NCBI GenBank assembly: GCA_964489425.1 | Contig: CAZAYP010000108.1 | Span: 1-15,096, forward strand | Direction: 5' to 3' | Source of the DNA: CAZAYP01 sp964489425 [NCBI: uncultured Verrucomicrobiota bacterium] | Lineage (GTDB): Bacteria; Verrucomicrobiota; Kiritimatiellia; RZYC01 | DNA length: 15,096 bases | Part shown: piece after piece, positions 1 to 7,100 of the stretch | Layout of the letters: the number at the start of each line of letters is the position of its first letter | Position numbering within the stretch: the stretch's first letter is position 1 | Position numbers and translations under genes: made by a program | Notes under the pieces: generated by a model | Seen by the model: only the letters and a program-made list of their open reading frames with translations | Databases searched by the model: none | What the model was told of the DNA's origin: nothing

Positions 1-99
1 CGGCGTTGCGCCCGCGCTTCGCCCGGCGCCACAAGGCCCTTGACCACGTCCCGTTCCCGCGCCTCGTCCGGACGGACCTGTTCCATCTCCTCTTGGCAT
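1..99 (-). CDS. DUF5320-like Gly-rich small protein, N-terminal part only (cut by window edge)
   Basis: Reading the minus strand from base 99 gives an open frame of 33 codons that runs off the left edge. It begins MPRGDGTGPSGRGAGTGRGQ and continues with a Gly-Pro-Cys-Gly segment. The MPxGDGTGPxGxGxxTGRGxGxC pattern is the start of the short DUF5320 family. Those proteins are Gly/Met-rich, often contain Cys, and commonly sit beside NifX-like and DUF134 genes in anaerobes. A strong ribosome binding site (AGGAGGT, about bases 103-109 on the complement) lies just before the ATG and fixes the start. It is the third gene of the DUF134 operon, 103 bp after the NifX-like gene. The family's function is not established; a role with metal or Fe-S cofactors is inferred from neighbours. 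The C-terminus cannot be seen. Confidence 0.75.
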   Translation of the reverse strand, partial: MPRGDGTGPSGRGAGTGRGQGPCGAGRSAGATP

Positions 100-155
100 A
101 ATACCTCCTATACGGTTGGTTGGGTTACAGACGCTCTTCTCCACTGCCACTTGCT

Positions 156-173
156 CTTGTCGTTCGCGACAAG
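156..173 (-). other. Perfect hairpin between NifX-like and DUF5320-like genes
   Basis: A 7-bp perfect inverted repeat (CTTGTCG / CGACAAG) encloses a 4-base loop, TTCG on the plus strand and CGAA on the transcribed strand. It lies about 30 bases after the NifX-like stop codon. No T-run follows it in the direction of transcription, so it does not look like a standard intrinsic terminator. It could be an RNA-processing or 3'-end stabilising stem that lets the two genes be expressed at different levels. That role is inferred; the stem itself is visible. Confidence 0.5.
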
Positions 174-202
174 CCAATGCCCGAAGGTCCCGATGCTCGA
201 AA

Positions 203-565
203 TCACACCCAATGCCCTTCCTTGGTTGCTCCCGTGGCCTCAGGCAACGCGTTGCCACGAAAAGCGTCCAGCGCCGCTCCCGCGGTGCCGGGATTGGCCA
301 GGTAAACCTTAATCCCGGCGGCGCTCAACGCTTGAAACGCCTTGGGTCCGACATTGCCGGTAATCAATATTTCCGCCCCCAGGCCGGCCAGGTTCTGGGC
401 GGCCTGGATCCCGGCGCCTTGCGTGGCATTCAGATTTTGCTGGTTGTCGTGCACGATGAATGCGCCGGTTTCCGTGTCGAACAGGATGAACTTCCGGGCC
501 CGGCCGAAGTGTGGGTCCAGTTCGCCTTCCAATGTCGCCTCTTTTGCCGTGATGCCAATTTTCAT
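203..565 (-). CDS. NifX/NifB C-terminal-like (dinitrogenase iron-molybdenum cofactor family) protein
   Basis: This 120-residue single-domain protein matches the dinitrogenase iron-molybdenum cofactor biosynthesis family (PF02579: NifX, NafY, the C-terminus of NifB, and orange-protein-type proteins). Visible family features are the MKIGITAK opening strand, the HFGRARKF segment with conserved His-Phe-Gly-Arg at residues 19-22, the DNQQN strand, a GILITG-like strand (AEILITGNVGPKAFQAL, about 64-80) and a GHWV tail. Family members bind metal-sulfur clusters in the cytoplasm. No nitrogenase genes are present, so nitrogen fixation should not be assumed. The start was chosen at the internal ATG because AAGGAAAGGG sits just upstream and because this ATG overlaps the DUF134 stop in ATGA. 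A longer frame to base 631 lacks family resemblance. The gene is co-transcribed and probably translationally coupled with DUF134. Confidence 0.88.
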   Translation of the reverse strand: MKIGITAKEATLEGELDPHFGRARKFILFDTETGAFIVHDNQQNLNATQGAGIQAAQNLAGLGAEILITGNVGPKAFQALSAAGIKVYLANPGTAGAALDAFRGNALPEATGATKEGHWV

Positions 566-951
566 TCTTTCCCTTTCCTTTCGCCTTGGTTTGTCCACTC
601 GCGCCCGTGCCGCCCGCGGCCGCAACAACACCGCCCGCCGGTCTTGGGCGCCACACCATCGACGGGTATGACCGGCCCCCCCTCGAGGCGCAGGGCTTTG
701 CCGTGAATGAGGGCGTCAGCGACCTTTTTCCGCGCCGCTTCGACGATGCGGGCAAAAGTGGGCCTGGAGATCTTCATTTGCTCCGCCGCCTGTTCCTGAT
801 AGAGGCCCTGGAAGTCGGCCAGCCGAAGCGATTCCAGTTCATCCAGCGTCATCACGATTTCTTCCAGGTCGCGCAGGGGTATCCCGGCGGGCTTGAAGTA
901 CGTGGCGTTGGGCGCCACGCCAACCCGGCGGAGACAAAATGGTCTGGGCAT
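562..951 (-). CDS. DUF134 family HTH protein, probable DNA-binding regulator of its own operon
   Basis: This 129-residue protein has the DUF134 (UPF0251) signature throughout: MPRP start, the FKPAGIPLRDLEE block (residues 19-31), TLDELESLRLAD (35-46) and a sigma-70-region-4-like helix-turn-helix at about 51-80 (YQEQAAEQMKISRPTFARI, then AARKKVADAL). After the HTH comes GKALRLEGG. The tail holds three consecutive cysteines (108-110) next to His/Arg residues, which could bind a metal. Family members are predicted DNA-binding proteins and often neighbour NifX-like and DUF5320 genes. A GAAAGGAAAA ribosome binding site precedes the ATG. The gene heads the operon, and a palindrome covers the -10 box of the promoter upstream. 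Autoregulation, perhaps responsive to metal or cluster status through the Cys tail, is an inference. Confidence 0.88.
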   Translation of the reverse strand: MPRPFCLRRVGVAPNATYFKPAGIPLRDLEEIVMTLDELESLRLADFQGLYQEQAAEQMKISRPTFARIVEAARKKVADALIHGKALRLEGGPVIPVDGVAPKTGGRCCCGRGRHGREWTNQGERKGKE

Positions 952-984
952 TGCTATTTTCCTTTCTCTACTACGACATCCATA

Positions 985-1000
985 ATGAACATATGCTCAT
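985..1000. promoter_or_regulatory. Palindromic operator candidate overlapping the DUF134 promoter
   Basis: A 16-bp inverted repeat, ATGAACATATGCTCAT on the plus strand, is symmetric about an inner CATATG with a single mismatched pair (positions 989 and 996). It overlaps the -10 hexamer of the only good promoter for the DUF134 operon, the usual place for a repressor site. The neighbouring HTH protein is the obvious candidate ligand. The symmetry and position are seen directly; binding is inferred. Confidence 0.55.
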
Positions 1001-1016
1001 GTCGGTGTCGCGTCAA
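988..1016 (-). promoter_or_regulatory. Sigma-70-type promoter of the DUF134 / NifX-like / DUF5320-like operon
   Basis: On the minus strand a -35 box TTGACG (bases 1016-1011) and a -10 box TATGTT (993-988) are separated by exactly 17 bases. Transcription would start near base 980, giving a short leader of about 30 bases containing the AAAGGA ribosome binding site and ending at the DUF134 ATG (951). Confidence 0.65.
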
Positions 1017-1056
1017 GAGCCGGCCGTAAATATTATTTTCAGCGCAGCGTCCCCGC

Positions 1057-1269
1057 ATGCCGTTCCAAGAGCGGATCGACTACTGCGACAAGCAGATTGT
1101 CATGGCCGCCACGGGCGGGCTCCTGACCATGCTGGCAGAGTCGGGCACCTGCACACTCGCCGGCGGGGTGCACGAGGACACGCTGGGGGCCCTGGCCCGG
1201 AGCGACGCGGCCCGGTTGACCGAGGTGTACCAGCGCGATCTGAACGCCGGCTGGTTGGGCGAATTATGA
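1057..1269 (+). CDS. Unrecognised 70-residue protein, possibly a gene remnant
   Basis: This is a short open frame (70 residues, ending GWLGEL) that I cannot place in a family. It reads like genuine coding sequence: a normal amino-acid mix, Cys at two positions (YCDKQIVMAATGG near residue 9; ESGTCTLAGG near 32), G/C-rich third codon positions matching the neighbours, and an amphipathic C-terminal half (LARSDAARLTEVYQRDL). The ATG lacks a convincing Shine-Dalgarno sequence. The frame is closed by a TAA at 1027, so the true start must lie in 1030-1057. A TATTAT -10-like sequence at 1031-1036 has no matching -35. It lies divergent from the DUF134 operon and isolated from other plus-strand genes. 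It may be a small real gene or the surviving piece of a larger one. Confidence 0.4.
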   Translation: MPFQERIDYCDKQIVMAATGGLLTMLAESGTCTLAGGVHEDTLGALARSDAARLTEVYQRDLNAGWLGEL

Positions 1270-1514
1270 GTTGTCGGAGGACTTCTCCGGCTCACGTCCA
1301 TATCGGATTCGTCCATGGCCCTGCCACGACCACGATGGCAGACGTTTGTCTGCCGCCAACCGACTGTACCCATATTGTACCCATTTCAACGCCATTTTTG
1401 ACCGTGGCACGGAAATGCACCGAAGCGCAGAAAAGAGCCGGGGTGAAAAGGCCGGATCGCAAGAAACCCTTGATTCTATTGGGTGTTTATGGCGTAACGG
1501 ACTGCGGGTGAGGT
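1270..1514. other. Non-coding stretch between the small ORF and tRNA-Tyr, with hairpins
   Basis: No convincing gene is seen. Three small structures are visible. A weak 5-bp stem (CGGAG / CTCCG, 1275-1289) lies just after the small ORF's stop. A perfect 7-bp stem GGCAGAC / GTCTGCC with a 4-base loop lies at 1337-1354. An 11-base-period direct repeat of TGTACCCAT lies at 1365-1384. None carries a T-run, so a terminator role for the small ORF or the converging tRNA transcript is only possible. Confidence 0.4.
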
Positions 1515-1600
1515 TGGTGGTGGGGGGTGGATTCGAACCACCGAAACCATAAGGTGGCAGATTTACAGTCTGCTGCGTTTAGCCACTTCGCTACCCCACC
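1515..1600 (-). tRNA. tRNA-Tyr (anticodon GTA), CCA encoded
   Basis: The minus strand folds as a tRNA. The 7-bp acceptor stem is GGTGGGG (1600-1594) with CCCCACC (1525-1519). The D arm is closed by GCG/CGC. The anticodon stem is GCAGA/TCTGC with loop CTGTAAA and anticodon GTA (complement of 1564-1566). The variable arm is 14 bases, longer than a class I arm and as expected for bacterial tRNA-Tyr. The T arm is GGTGG TTCGAAT CCACC, followed by discriminator A and an encoded CCA at 1517-1515. It begins 25 bp after the glgB stop codon, so it could be co-transcribed with glgB or read from its own promoter inside the glgB 3' end. Confidence 0.95.
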
Positions 1601-1618
1601 ACGGGGCAAAGTTCAGGT

Positions 1619-1647
1619 ACAGTAGTTAGTTCTTCTTTTTTTGTCCA
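1619..1647 (-). promoter_or_regulatory. Possible tRNA-Tyr promoter overlapping the glgB stop region
   Basis: On the minus strand a TGGACA -35 (1647-1642) is followed after 17 bases by TACTGT (1624-1619), and the first tRNA base is at 1600. The -35 is close to consensus and the -10 is weak. A GC-rich run (GCCCCG) lies just before the mature 5' end. This is suggestive only. Confidence 0.35.
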
Positions 1648-3989
1648 CTATCTTCCGCGGGCTTGGGCGCAGATTTTTCGGCGGGCGGCTGGCCCGCGTC
1701 CGTGGCCGTGGCCGGCGCGGCCGATACCGCTGGCTCCGCCGGGGGCGGGGGCGGGAGCGGCGGCAGCGGGATGGTTTCCATCCGCTTGGCCGAGGCGTGC
1801 AGGAACACGGCGCCCAGGGGCGGCACGGTGAGCATGACAGAATATGGCTGCCCCTGCCAGGGGGTGGCTTCCGCAGGCACCAGGCCGGCGTTGCCGACGT
1901 TGCTGCCGCCATAGTGGACGGAGTCGCTGTTGAACACTTCCTCGTAATACACGGGTTCGGGAACGCCCAGGCGGTAGCCCTTGCGGGGCACGGGGGTGAA
2001 GTTGAACACGCAAGCGGTGCAGAGCTTGCGGTCGCGCGCGCGGCGGATGAACGACACGACGCTTTGCTCGCTGTCGTGATAGTCGATCCACTCGAAACCT
2101 TCCCAGGAGAAGTCCACCTCGTGGAACTCGGGATACTTGCGCAGCACGCGGTTCAGGTCGCGCACGCAGGCGTGGAGCTTGCGGTGCGGCTCATTGTCCA
2201 TCAGGTGCCAGTCGAGGCTCTGGGCATGGTTCCACTCGGTCCACTGGCCGAACTCGCTGCCCATGAACAGCAGTTTTTTGCCGGGATGGGCATACATGTA
2301 GGCGTAGAGCAGGCGCAGGTTGGCGCGCTTCTGCCATTCGTCGCCCGGCATCTTGTCCAGCATGGAGCCTTTGCCGTGGACGACTTCGTCGTGCGAGAAC
2401 GGCAGGATGAAGTTCTCGTTGAAGGCGTAGAGCAGGGAGAACGTGATGTGGTTGTGGTGATACTTGCGGTGGACGGGTTCCTTGCGGATGTATTCCAGCA
2501 TGTCGTTCATCCAGCCCATATTCCACTTGAGGTCAAAGCCCAAGCCGCCGAGGTAGGTGGGGCGGGAGACCATGGGCCAGGCCGTGGACTCCTCGGCGAA
2601 GGTGAGGAATCCCGGGTACTCGGCGTGGAGCACTTCGTTGAACTTTTTAAGGAACGCGACGGCTTCGAGGTTTTCGCGGCCGCCGAACTGGTTGGGGACC
2701 CATTCGCCCTCTTTGCGTGAATAGTCGAGGTAGAGCATGCTAGCCACGGCGTCCACGCGCAGGCCGTCGGCATGGTAGGCATCGGCCCAGAACATGGCGC
2801 TGGAGAGGAGAAAGTCGCGCACCTCGTTGCGGCCATAGTTGAAGCAGAGCGTGCCCCAATCCTTGTGCTCGCCCTTGCGCCAGTCGGCGTGCTCGTACAG
2901 GTGGGACCCGTCGAACCAGCTTAACCCGTGACCGTCCTTGGGGAAGTGCGCGGGCACCCAGTCGATGATTACGCCGATGCCTTCCTGGTGGCAGCGGTCG
3001 ATCAAAAACTTGAGGTCATCAGGCGATCCGAACCGCGAGGTGGGGGCAAAGTAACCGATGGTCTGGTAGCCCCAGGACCCGTCGAACGGGTGCTCGGTGA
3101 CGGGGAGCAGTTCGATATGAGTGTACCCCAAGTCCTTGACGTAGGACACCAGTTGTTCGGCTAATTCACGGTAAGACAGCCAGCGGTTGTCCTGGTCTGG
3201 AACGCGGCGCCAGGATCCGAGATGCACCTCGTAAACCGTGACCGGCTTTTTCAGCCAGTCGGTTTCGCGGCGGGTCTTGAGCCAGGCCGAGTCCTGCCAC
3301 TGGTACCGGCCCTGGTCCCAAACCATGGAGGCGGTACGCGGGCGCAGTTCCGCGGCAAACGCGTAGGGGTCCGCCTTTTCCACCAGGTACCCCATGTTGT
3401 GGCTCTTGATTTCAAATTTGTAAAGGTCGCCGGGTTGCAGGGCCGGGATAAAGATCTCCCACAAGCCGCTCTGGCCGCGCAACTCCATGGGGTGATGGCG
3501 GCCGTCCCATCGGTTGAAGTTCCCGACCACGCTCACGCGCATGGCATTGGGCGCCCAGACCGCAAAGTGCACGCCGGCCACGCCTTCCAGGGTCATGGGA
3601 TGGGCGCCCATTTTTTCGTAGGTGCGGTAGTGGTTGCCTTCGCCGAACAGGTAGAGGTCGAAGTCCGTGATTTGCAGCGGGAACCGGTAGGGGTCGTCGA
3701 GGTCCCATTCATGGCCGTCGAATCCGGTCATGTGCAGGGTGTAGCCAAAGCCCGGTTGGCCTGGCAGCACCAATTCAAAAACCCCGTTTTCGTGCAGGCG
3801 TTTCATCGGCCACGTCTTGTCGGCCGGCTTGGACCGCACCTCCACGGCGCTGGCATACGGCTGAAACGCGCGGATCACCAAGCCGGGTTTGTGGTCATCG
3901 AGCTTGTGCATGCCCAGGATATTGAACGGCGCCCCATGATTCCCTTCGGCCAGCGCCTGGATTTCTTCGGCGGCAATCGAATGTTTCAT
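1626..3989 (-). CDS. glgB: 1,4-alpha-glucan branching enzyme (GH13)
   Basis: GlgB cuts alpha-1,4-glucan chains and re-attaches them as alpha-1,6 branches during cytoplasmic glycogen synthesis. The 787-residue product has two N-terminal CBM48-like beta-sandwich regions (about 10-105 and 115-215), then a GH13 barrel. Visible catalytic motifs are region I DWVPAHF (343-349), region [12 protein letters not shown] with nucleophile Asp413, region III FAEEST with the acid/base Glu at 466/467, and region [12 protein letters not shown] with the transition-state Asp534. A C-terminal all-beta domain follows. The start at 3989 is chosen for AAAAGGAG upstream; an extension to 4043 has no family match. The last 50 or so residues are an unusual Pro/Ala/Lys-rich tail ([13 protein letters not shown], ending GQKKKN) beyond the normal enzyme end. 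No other glycogen genes are in the window. Confidence 0.97.
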   Translation of the reverse strand: MKHSIAAEEIQALAEGNHGAPFNILGMHKLDDHKPGLVIRAFQPYASAVEVRSKPADKTWPMKRLHENGVFELVLPGQPGFGYTLHMTGFDGHEWDLDDPYRFPLQITDFDLYLFGEGNHYRTYEKMGAHPMTLEGVAGVHFAVWAPNAMRVSVVGNFNRWDGRHHPMELRGQSGLWEIFIPALQPGDLYKFEIKSHNMGYLVEKADPYAFAAELRPRTASMVWDQGRYQWQDSAWLKTRRETDWLKKPVTVYEVHLGSWRRVPDQDNRWLSYRELAEQLVSYVKDLGYTHIELLPVTEHPFDGSWGYQTIGYFAPTSRFGSPDDLKFLIDRCHQEGIGVIIDWVPAHFPKDGHGLSWFDGSHLYEHADWRKGEHKDWGTLCFNYGRNEVRDFLLSSAMFWADAYHADGLRVDAVASMLYLDYSRKEGEWVPNQFGGRENLEAVAFLKKFNEVLHAEYPGFLTFAEESTAWPMVSRPTYLGGLGFDLKWNMGWMNDMLEYIRKEPVHRKYHHNHITFSLLYAFNENFILPFSHDEVVHGKGSMLDKMPGDEWQKRANLRLLYAYMYAHPGKKLLFMGSEFGQWTEWNHAQSLDWHLMDNEPHRKLHACVRDLNRVLRKYPEFHEVDFSWEGFEWIDYHDSEQSVVSFIRRARDRKLCTACVFNFTPVPRKGYRLGVPEPVYYEEVFNSDSVHYGGSNVGNAGLVPAEATPWQGQPYSVMLTVPPLGAVFLHASAKRMETIPLPPLPPPPPAEPAVSAAPATATDAGQPPAEKSAPKPAEDSGQKKKN

Positions 3990-4016
3990 AACCCCGCTCC
4001 TTTTGCAATGGACCGC

Positions 4017-4045
4017 AGTGTACGCGCAGCGCTTGCACGGCACAA
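4017..4045 (-). promoter_or_regulatory. Possible glgB promoter
   Basis: The minus strand shows TTGTGC (4045-4040), a 17-base spacer and TACACT (4022-4017). This predicts a start near 4010 and a leader of about 20 bases carrying the AAAAGGAG site. The match is moderate. It would let glgB be expressed independently of the giant gene that ends 126 bp upstream. The same gap also holds a 12-base-period repeat of ATCCGGGC (about 4061-4080) and a GC-rich 6-bp stem with a 10-base loop (4077-4098) lacking a T-run, a poor terminator candidate for the upstream gene. Confidence 0.35.
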
Positions 4046-4115
4046 GCTCGATATGGGCAGATCCGGGCAGAAATCCGGGCCGGCGTTCCGGGCGGCCCCG
4101 CAGCTCGTTGCGTTG

Positions 4116-7100
4116 CTATTCTCCCGGCGGCGGGCCGACCCAGAAGCGATACAACAGGTGCTGCTGCTGGGTGGAGAGGGGCAGGGTCATCATCGTGCCG
4201 GTGCCAGGAAGGTTGGTGTAAAGATCATACCAGCCGCTGGCCGCCGGGTTGGTGTTGGCTTGCACATCGTACAGGCGGCCTGTCGATGCCGAGAACAGCA
4301 GCCCTTGGAGCGATATCTCCACGCGCGGGTACGAGGTCGGGTTGCGGGGCAAGGTGTCAGCCAGGTATTCCTGCCAGGTCCAGAAGCTGTCGGCATCGGG
4401 ATCTTCGTCTTCGGCGGTGCTGAAATCCTGGGTCCAGCCGTGGCTCGCCAGCCACCACACCGGGGTGCCGCGGTGCGCCAGGTCCGGACCCAGCGTGGCG
4501 TGCACGGCGCCAGCGGCTACGATATTGCTCCACCAGAACAGGAAGTTGGTGGTGATGCTGCCGAACGCGTAACCGATGCTTGCGCCGTTGGTGCGGATAT
4601 CGGTGATGTGGAAGAAGGTGTCGGACTGCACCAGGAAATTGGTTGCAGCGCCCATGGCCACGGCCACGGCGCCGGCTGGGGTGATCATGCCGTGTTCGCC
4701 GGCCGTGGCGGTGATGGTATAGTTCGTGGGCGTCAACCCGCACGCTGGATAAGCGGACAGATGGCTGGCTTGGAACCCGGCCGGGATGCCATCCCCCGCA
4801 GAGATGCCGGCCAGGCCGCCGCGTGCGGCCAGGTCCAGCCAGGCGACCCGGATGGCGCCGTCAAAAAACAGTTCGACCTGGAACCGGTTCGACGTCGCCA
4901 GGCCCCACTCGGGAACACCCTGGTAGGTGACCACCACGCGGTCGGCGAGCTGGGTCCACGATACGCTGCCGGCGGTGGCCGGGTTCAGGTCTTTGAACAG
5001 GGCCGAGACGCGGGGCCGGTTGAAATGAGCCGCCATGGACTCGGTGTACGTGGTGTCGCCCGCCCCGAAGGTAAGGTACCCGTTGCTGCCGATAAACAGG
5101 TTGGTATAGTTTTCACCGTACAACTGGACCGCCGCGCCGCCCAGCAGGTTGACTTGCACGGATGAGTCGTCGGTCAGCACCACCGGCGTTGAACCTGCGG
5201 GATCGGTCGGGAAACTTGCGATGGGCGTGAGACAGGCGGCATAGAAGTCAATCGACCCGTTGGTGGTGAGGGTGAGCGCCAGCCCGGAGAGATCATTGTT
5301 CGTGGTGAACATTTCCGTGAAATAGTCCGGCACAATGGGTCTGACCGAGAGCGTCACCGGGTGGAACGAGATGACGCCCGTGTCCTGGTTGACGAGGGCG
5401 AGGGTGGATGTATAGATGCCGACGGCGAGCGTGTCGGCCACGGCATTGGCACTGGCCGTGATGCTCCCGCTGCCGCCGGGCAGCAGCGCGCCGTTGGTGG
5501 GGGCCACGTCCAGCCACGCGGCGGCCCCGGACAGCGTCCAGTCGAGCGCGCCTCCACTGCGGTTGGTGATCGCATAGCTGATCGCAACGGGCAGGAAGGG
5601 CCCGCCTTCGCTGCCGGAAATGACCTGCACGCCAAAGGGCTCCACGCCCAGCGGATCGGGAATGATCACCAGGCTGAGCGGCATGTCCGGCACGGTGTTG
5701 ACGTAAGAGCCATTGAACACCAGGTATCCCTCGTTCGTCGAGGGGGTGTTGGGCACCGCCGTCGTGTCAAAGATCACTTGCACCGCCGTGGTCGATTCGG
5801 GCGCCAGGGTACTGGCGTTGGTGGCCAGGGTCACCCACGCGGCCTGCGCGCTGCTGGCCACGGCGATATTCATCTCGGTATCTCCCTGGAACGGTCCGAT
5901 GAGCGCGGTGGCGCCGGTGGCCAGGTCGGCGACGCGCAACTCGCCCCGGCCGGCCGTGTCGTTATAAGCTGCCAGGTAGAGCGTGCCGCTCGCGTCGTCA
6001 AAATCCATGCCCTGGACATAATTGGCGTTGAACCCGACCGATCCGACCGCCGTGCCGGCGCCGGTCGCCGGGTCGATGCGCAGCAGCATGTCCGTAGCAA
6101 TGTCCAGGCCGTACATGGCGCCCATGGCATGGACCGCGATGCCAATGACCATGGTCGCGCCGGTGATGTCGCCGACGAACGTGGCCGCGCCAGTGGCCGG
6201 GTCGATCCGGTAGAGCTTGTTGAGCGATGACGCATAGGATACGCCATACAGCGTGCCGTCCGGCGCCGCCGCCAGCGAGGTCCAGACATGTCCGGCGGCC
6301 GGGGTGGCCGCCCCGATCACCGTTTTGCTGCCGTCGCTCGTGTCCAGGGTGATGAGCTCCGCCATATCCAGGTCCAGGCCGTACACCCGGCCAAAGTCAT
6401 CGTCCAGGAACGTGATGGCCGGGACCAGATTGCCGTCGGTGTAGCCGATGGTCGTGAACGTGCCCGGCCCGTCCGTGTAGAAGGACACGAACTGGTTGTT
6501 GAGCATGTCGATCCCGTAGCACAGCTCGCGCTCGGGTGCGGCCATGATCGGCTCGCTGCTTTCCACTGGCTTGTGCGCCGGGGCCCGGCCCATCGCGGCC
6601 GCCGCGGCAGTTGCGGCGGGCGGGGGAGCGACGGCGGGGATGGAGACCGGCGCGTGGCCGGAAGCCGAGCGTGTCACCGGATAGGCCTGCCAGGCCACGG
6701 CCAGCGGGCCCGTATTGGTCAGCCACAGGGTGTTGGTGGCTTGCGTCGACCAGGCCAGGGTGGCTGTGATGCCGGTGGGGGCATAGAACAGCTGCGCGCC
6801 GGCCAGCGCGAAGTCCTGCACCAGGACCATGTCGTTCGAGATGACCAGCCCGGCGACCGTGCCGGTGGCGTAGTTCGCCGCCGAAGCCGAGACGGTCCAC
6901 GACCCGATCAGCAGGTTCAGGCGATAGCCGCCGTTGGTGTCGGTCACGGCGTACAGGTTGGTGGTTCCGTTGGCTGCCGTGACCGTTGCGCGGGCCAGGG
7001 GCGCGCCCGAGTGGATCGCGGTCACACGGCCGGTGATCCCGCCGGCGGCCGCCCGGCCATTGACGTTGACCTGGACCCACGGGTCCTCGTTATCGTTGCT

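Noticed and set aside
562-755. Plus- and alternative-frame ORFs across the DUF134/NifX-like region
   Set aside because: Arg/Pro-rich shadow translations of two clear family members.
3990-4043. N-terminal extension of glgB by 18 codons
   Set aside because: The downstream ATG has AAAAGGAG at good distance, and the extension contains the candidate promoter bases.
3222-5165. A 647-codon plus-strand open frame opposite glgB and the 3' end of the giant gene
   Set aside because: It crosses two well-supported minus-strand genes and has no family motif; a high-GC artefact.
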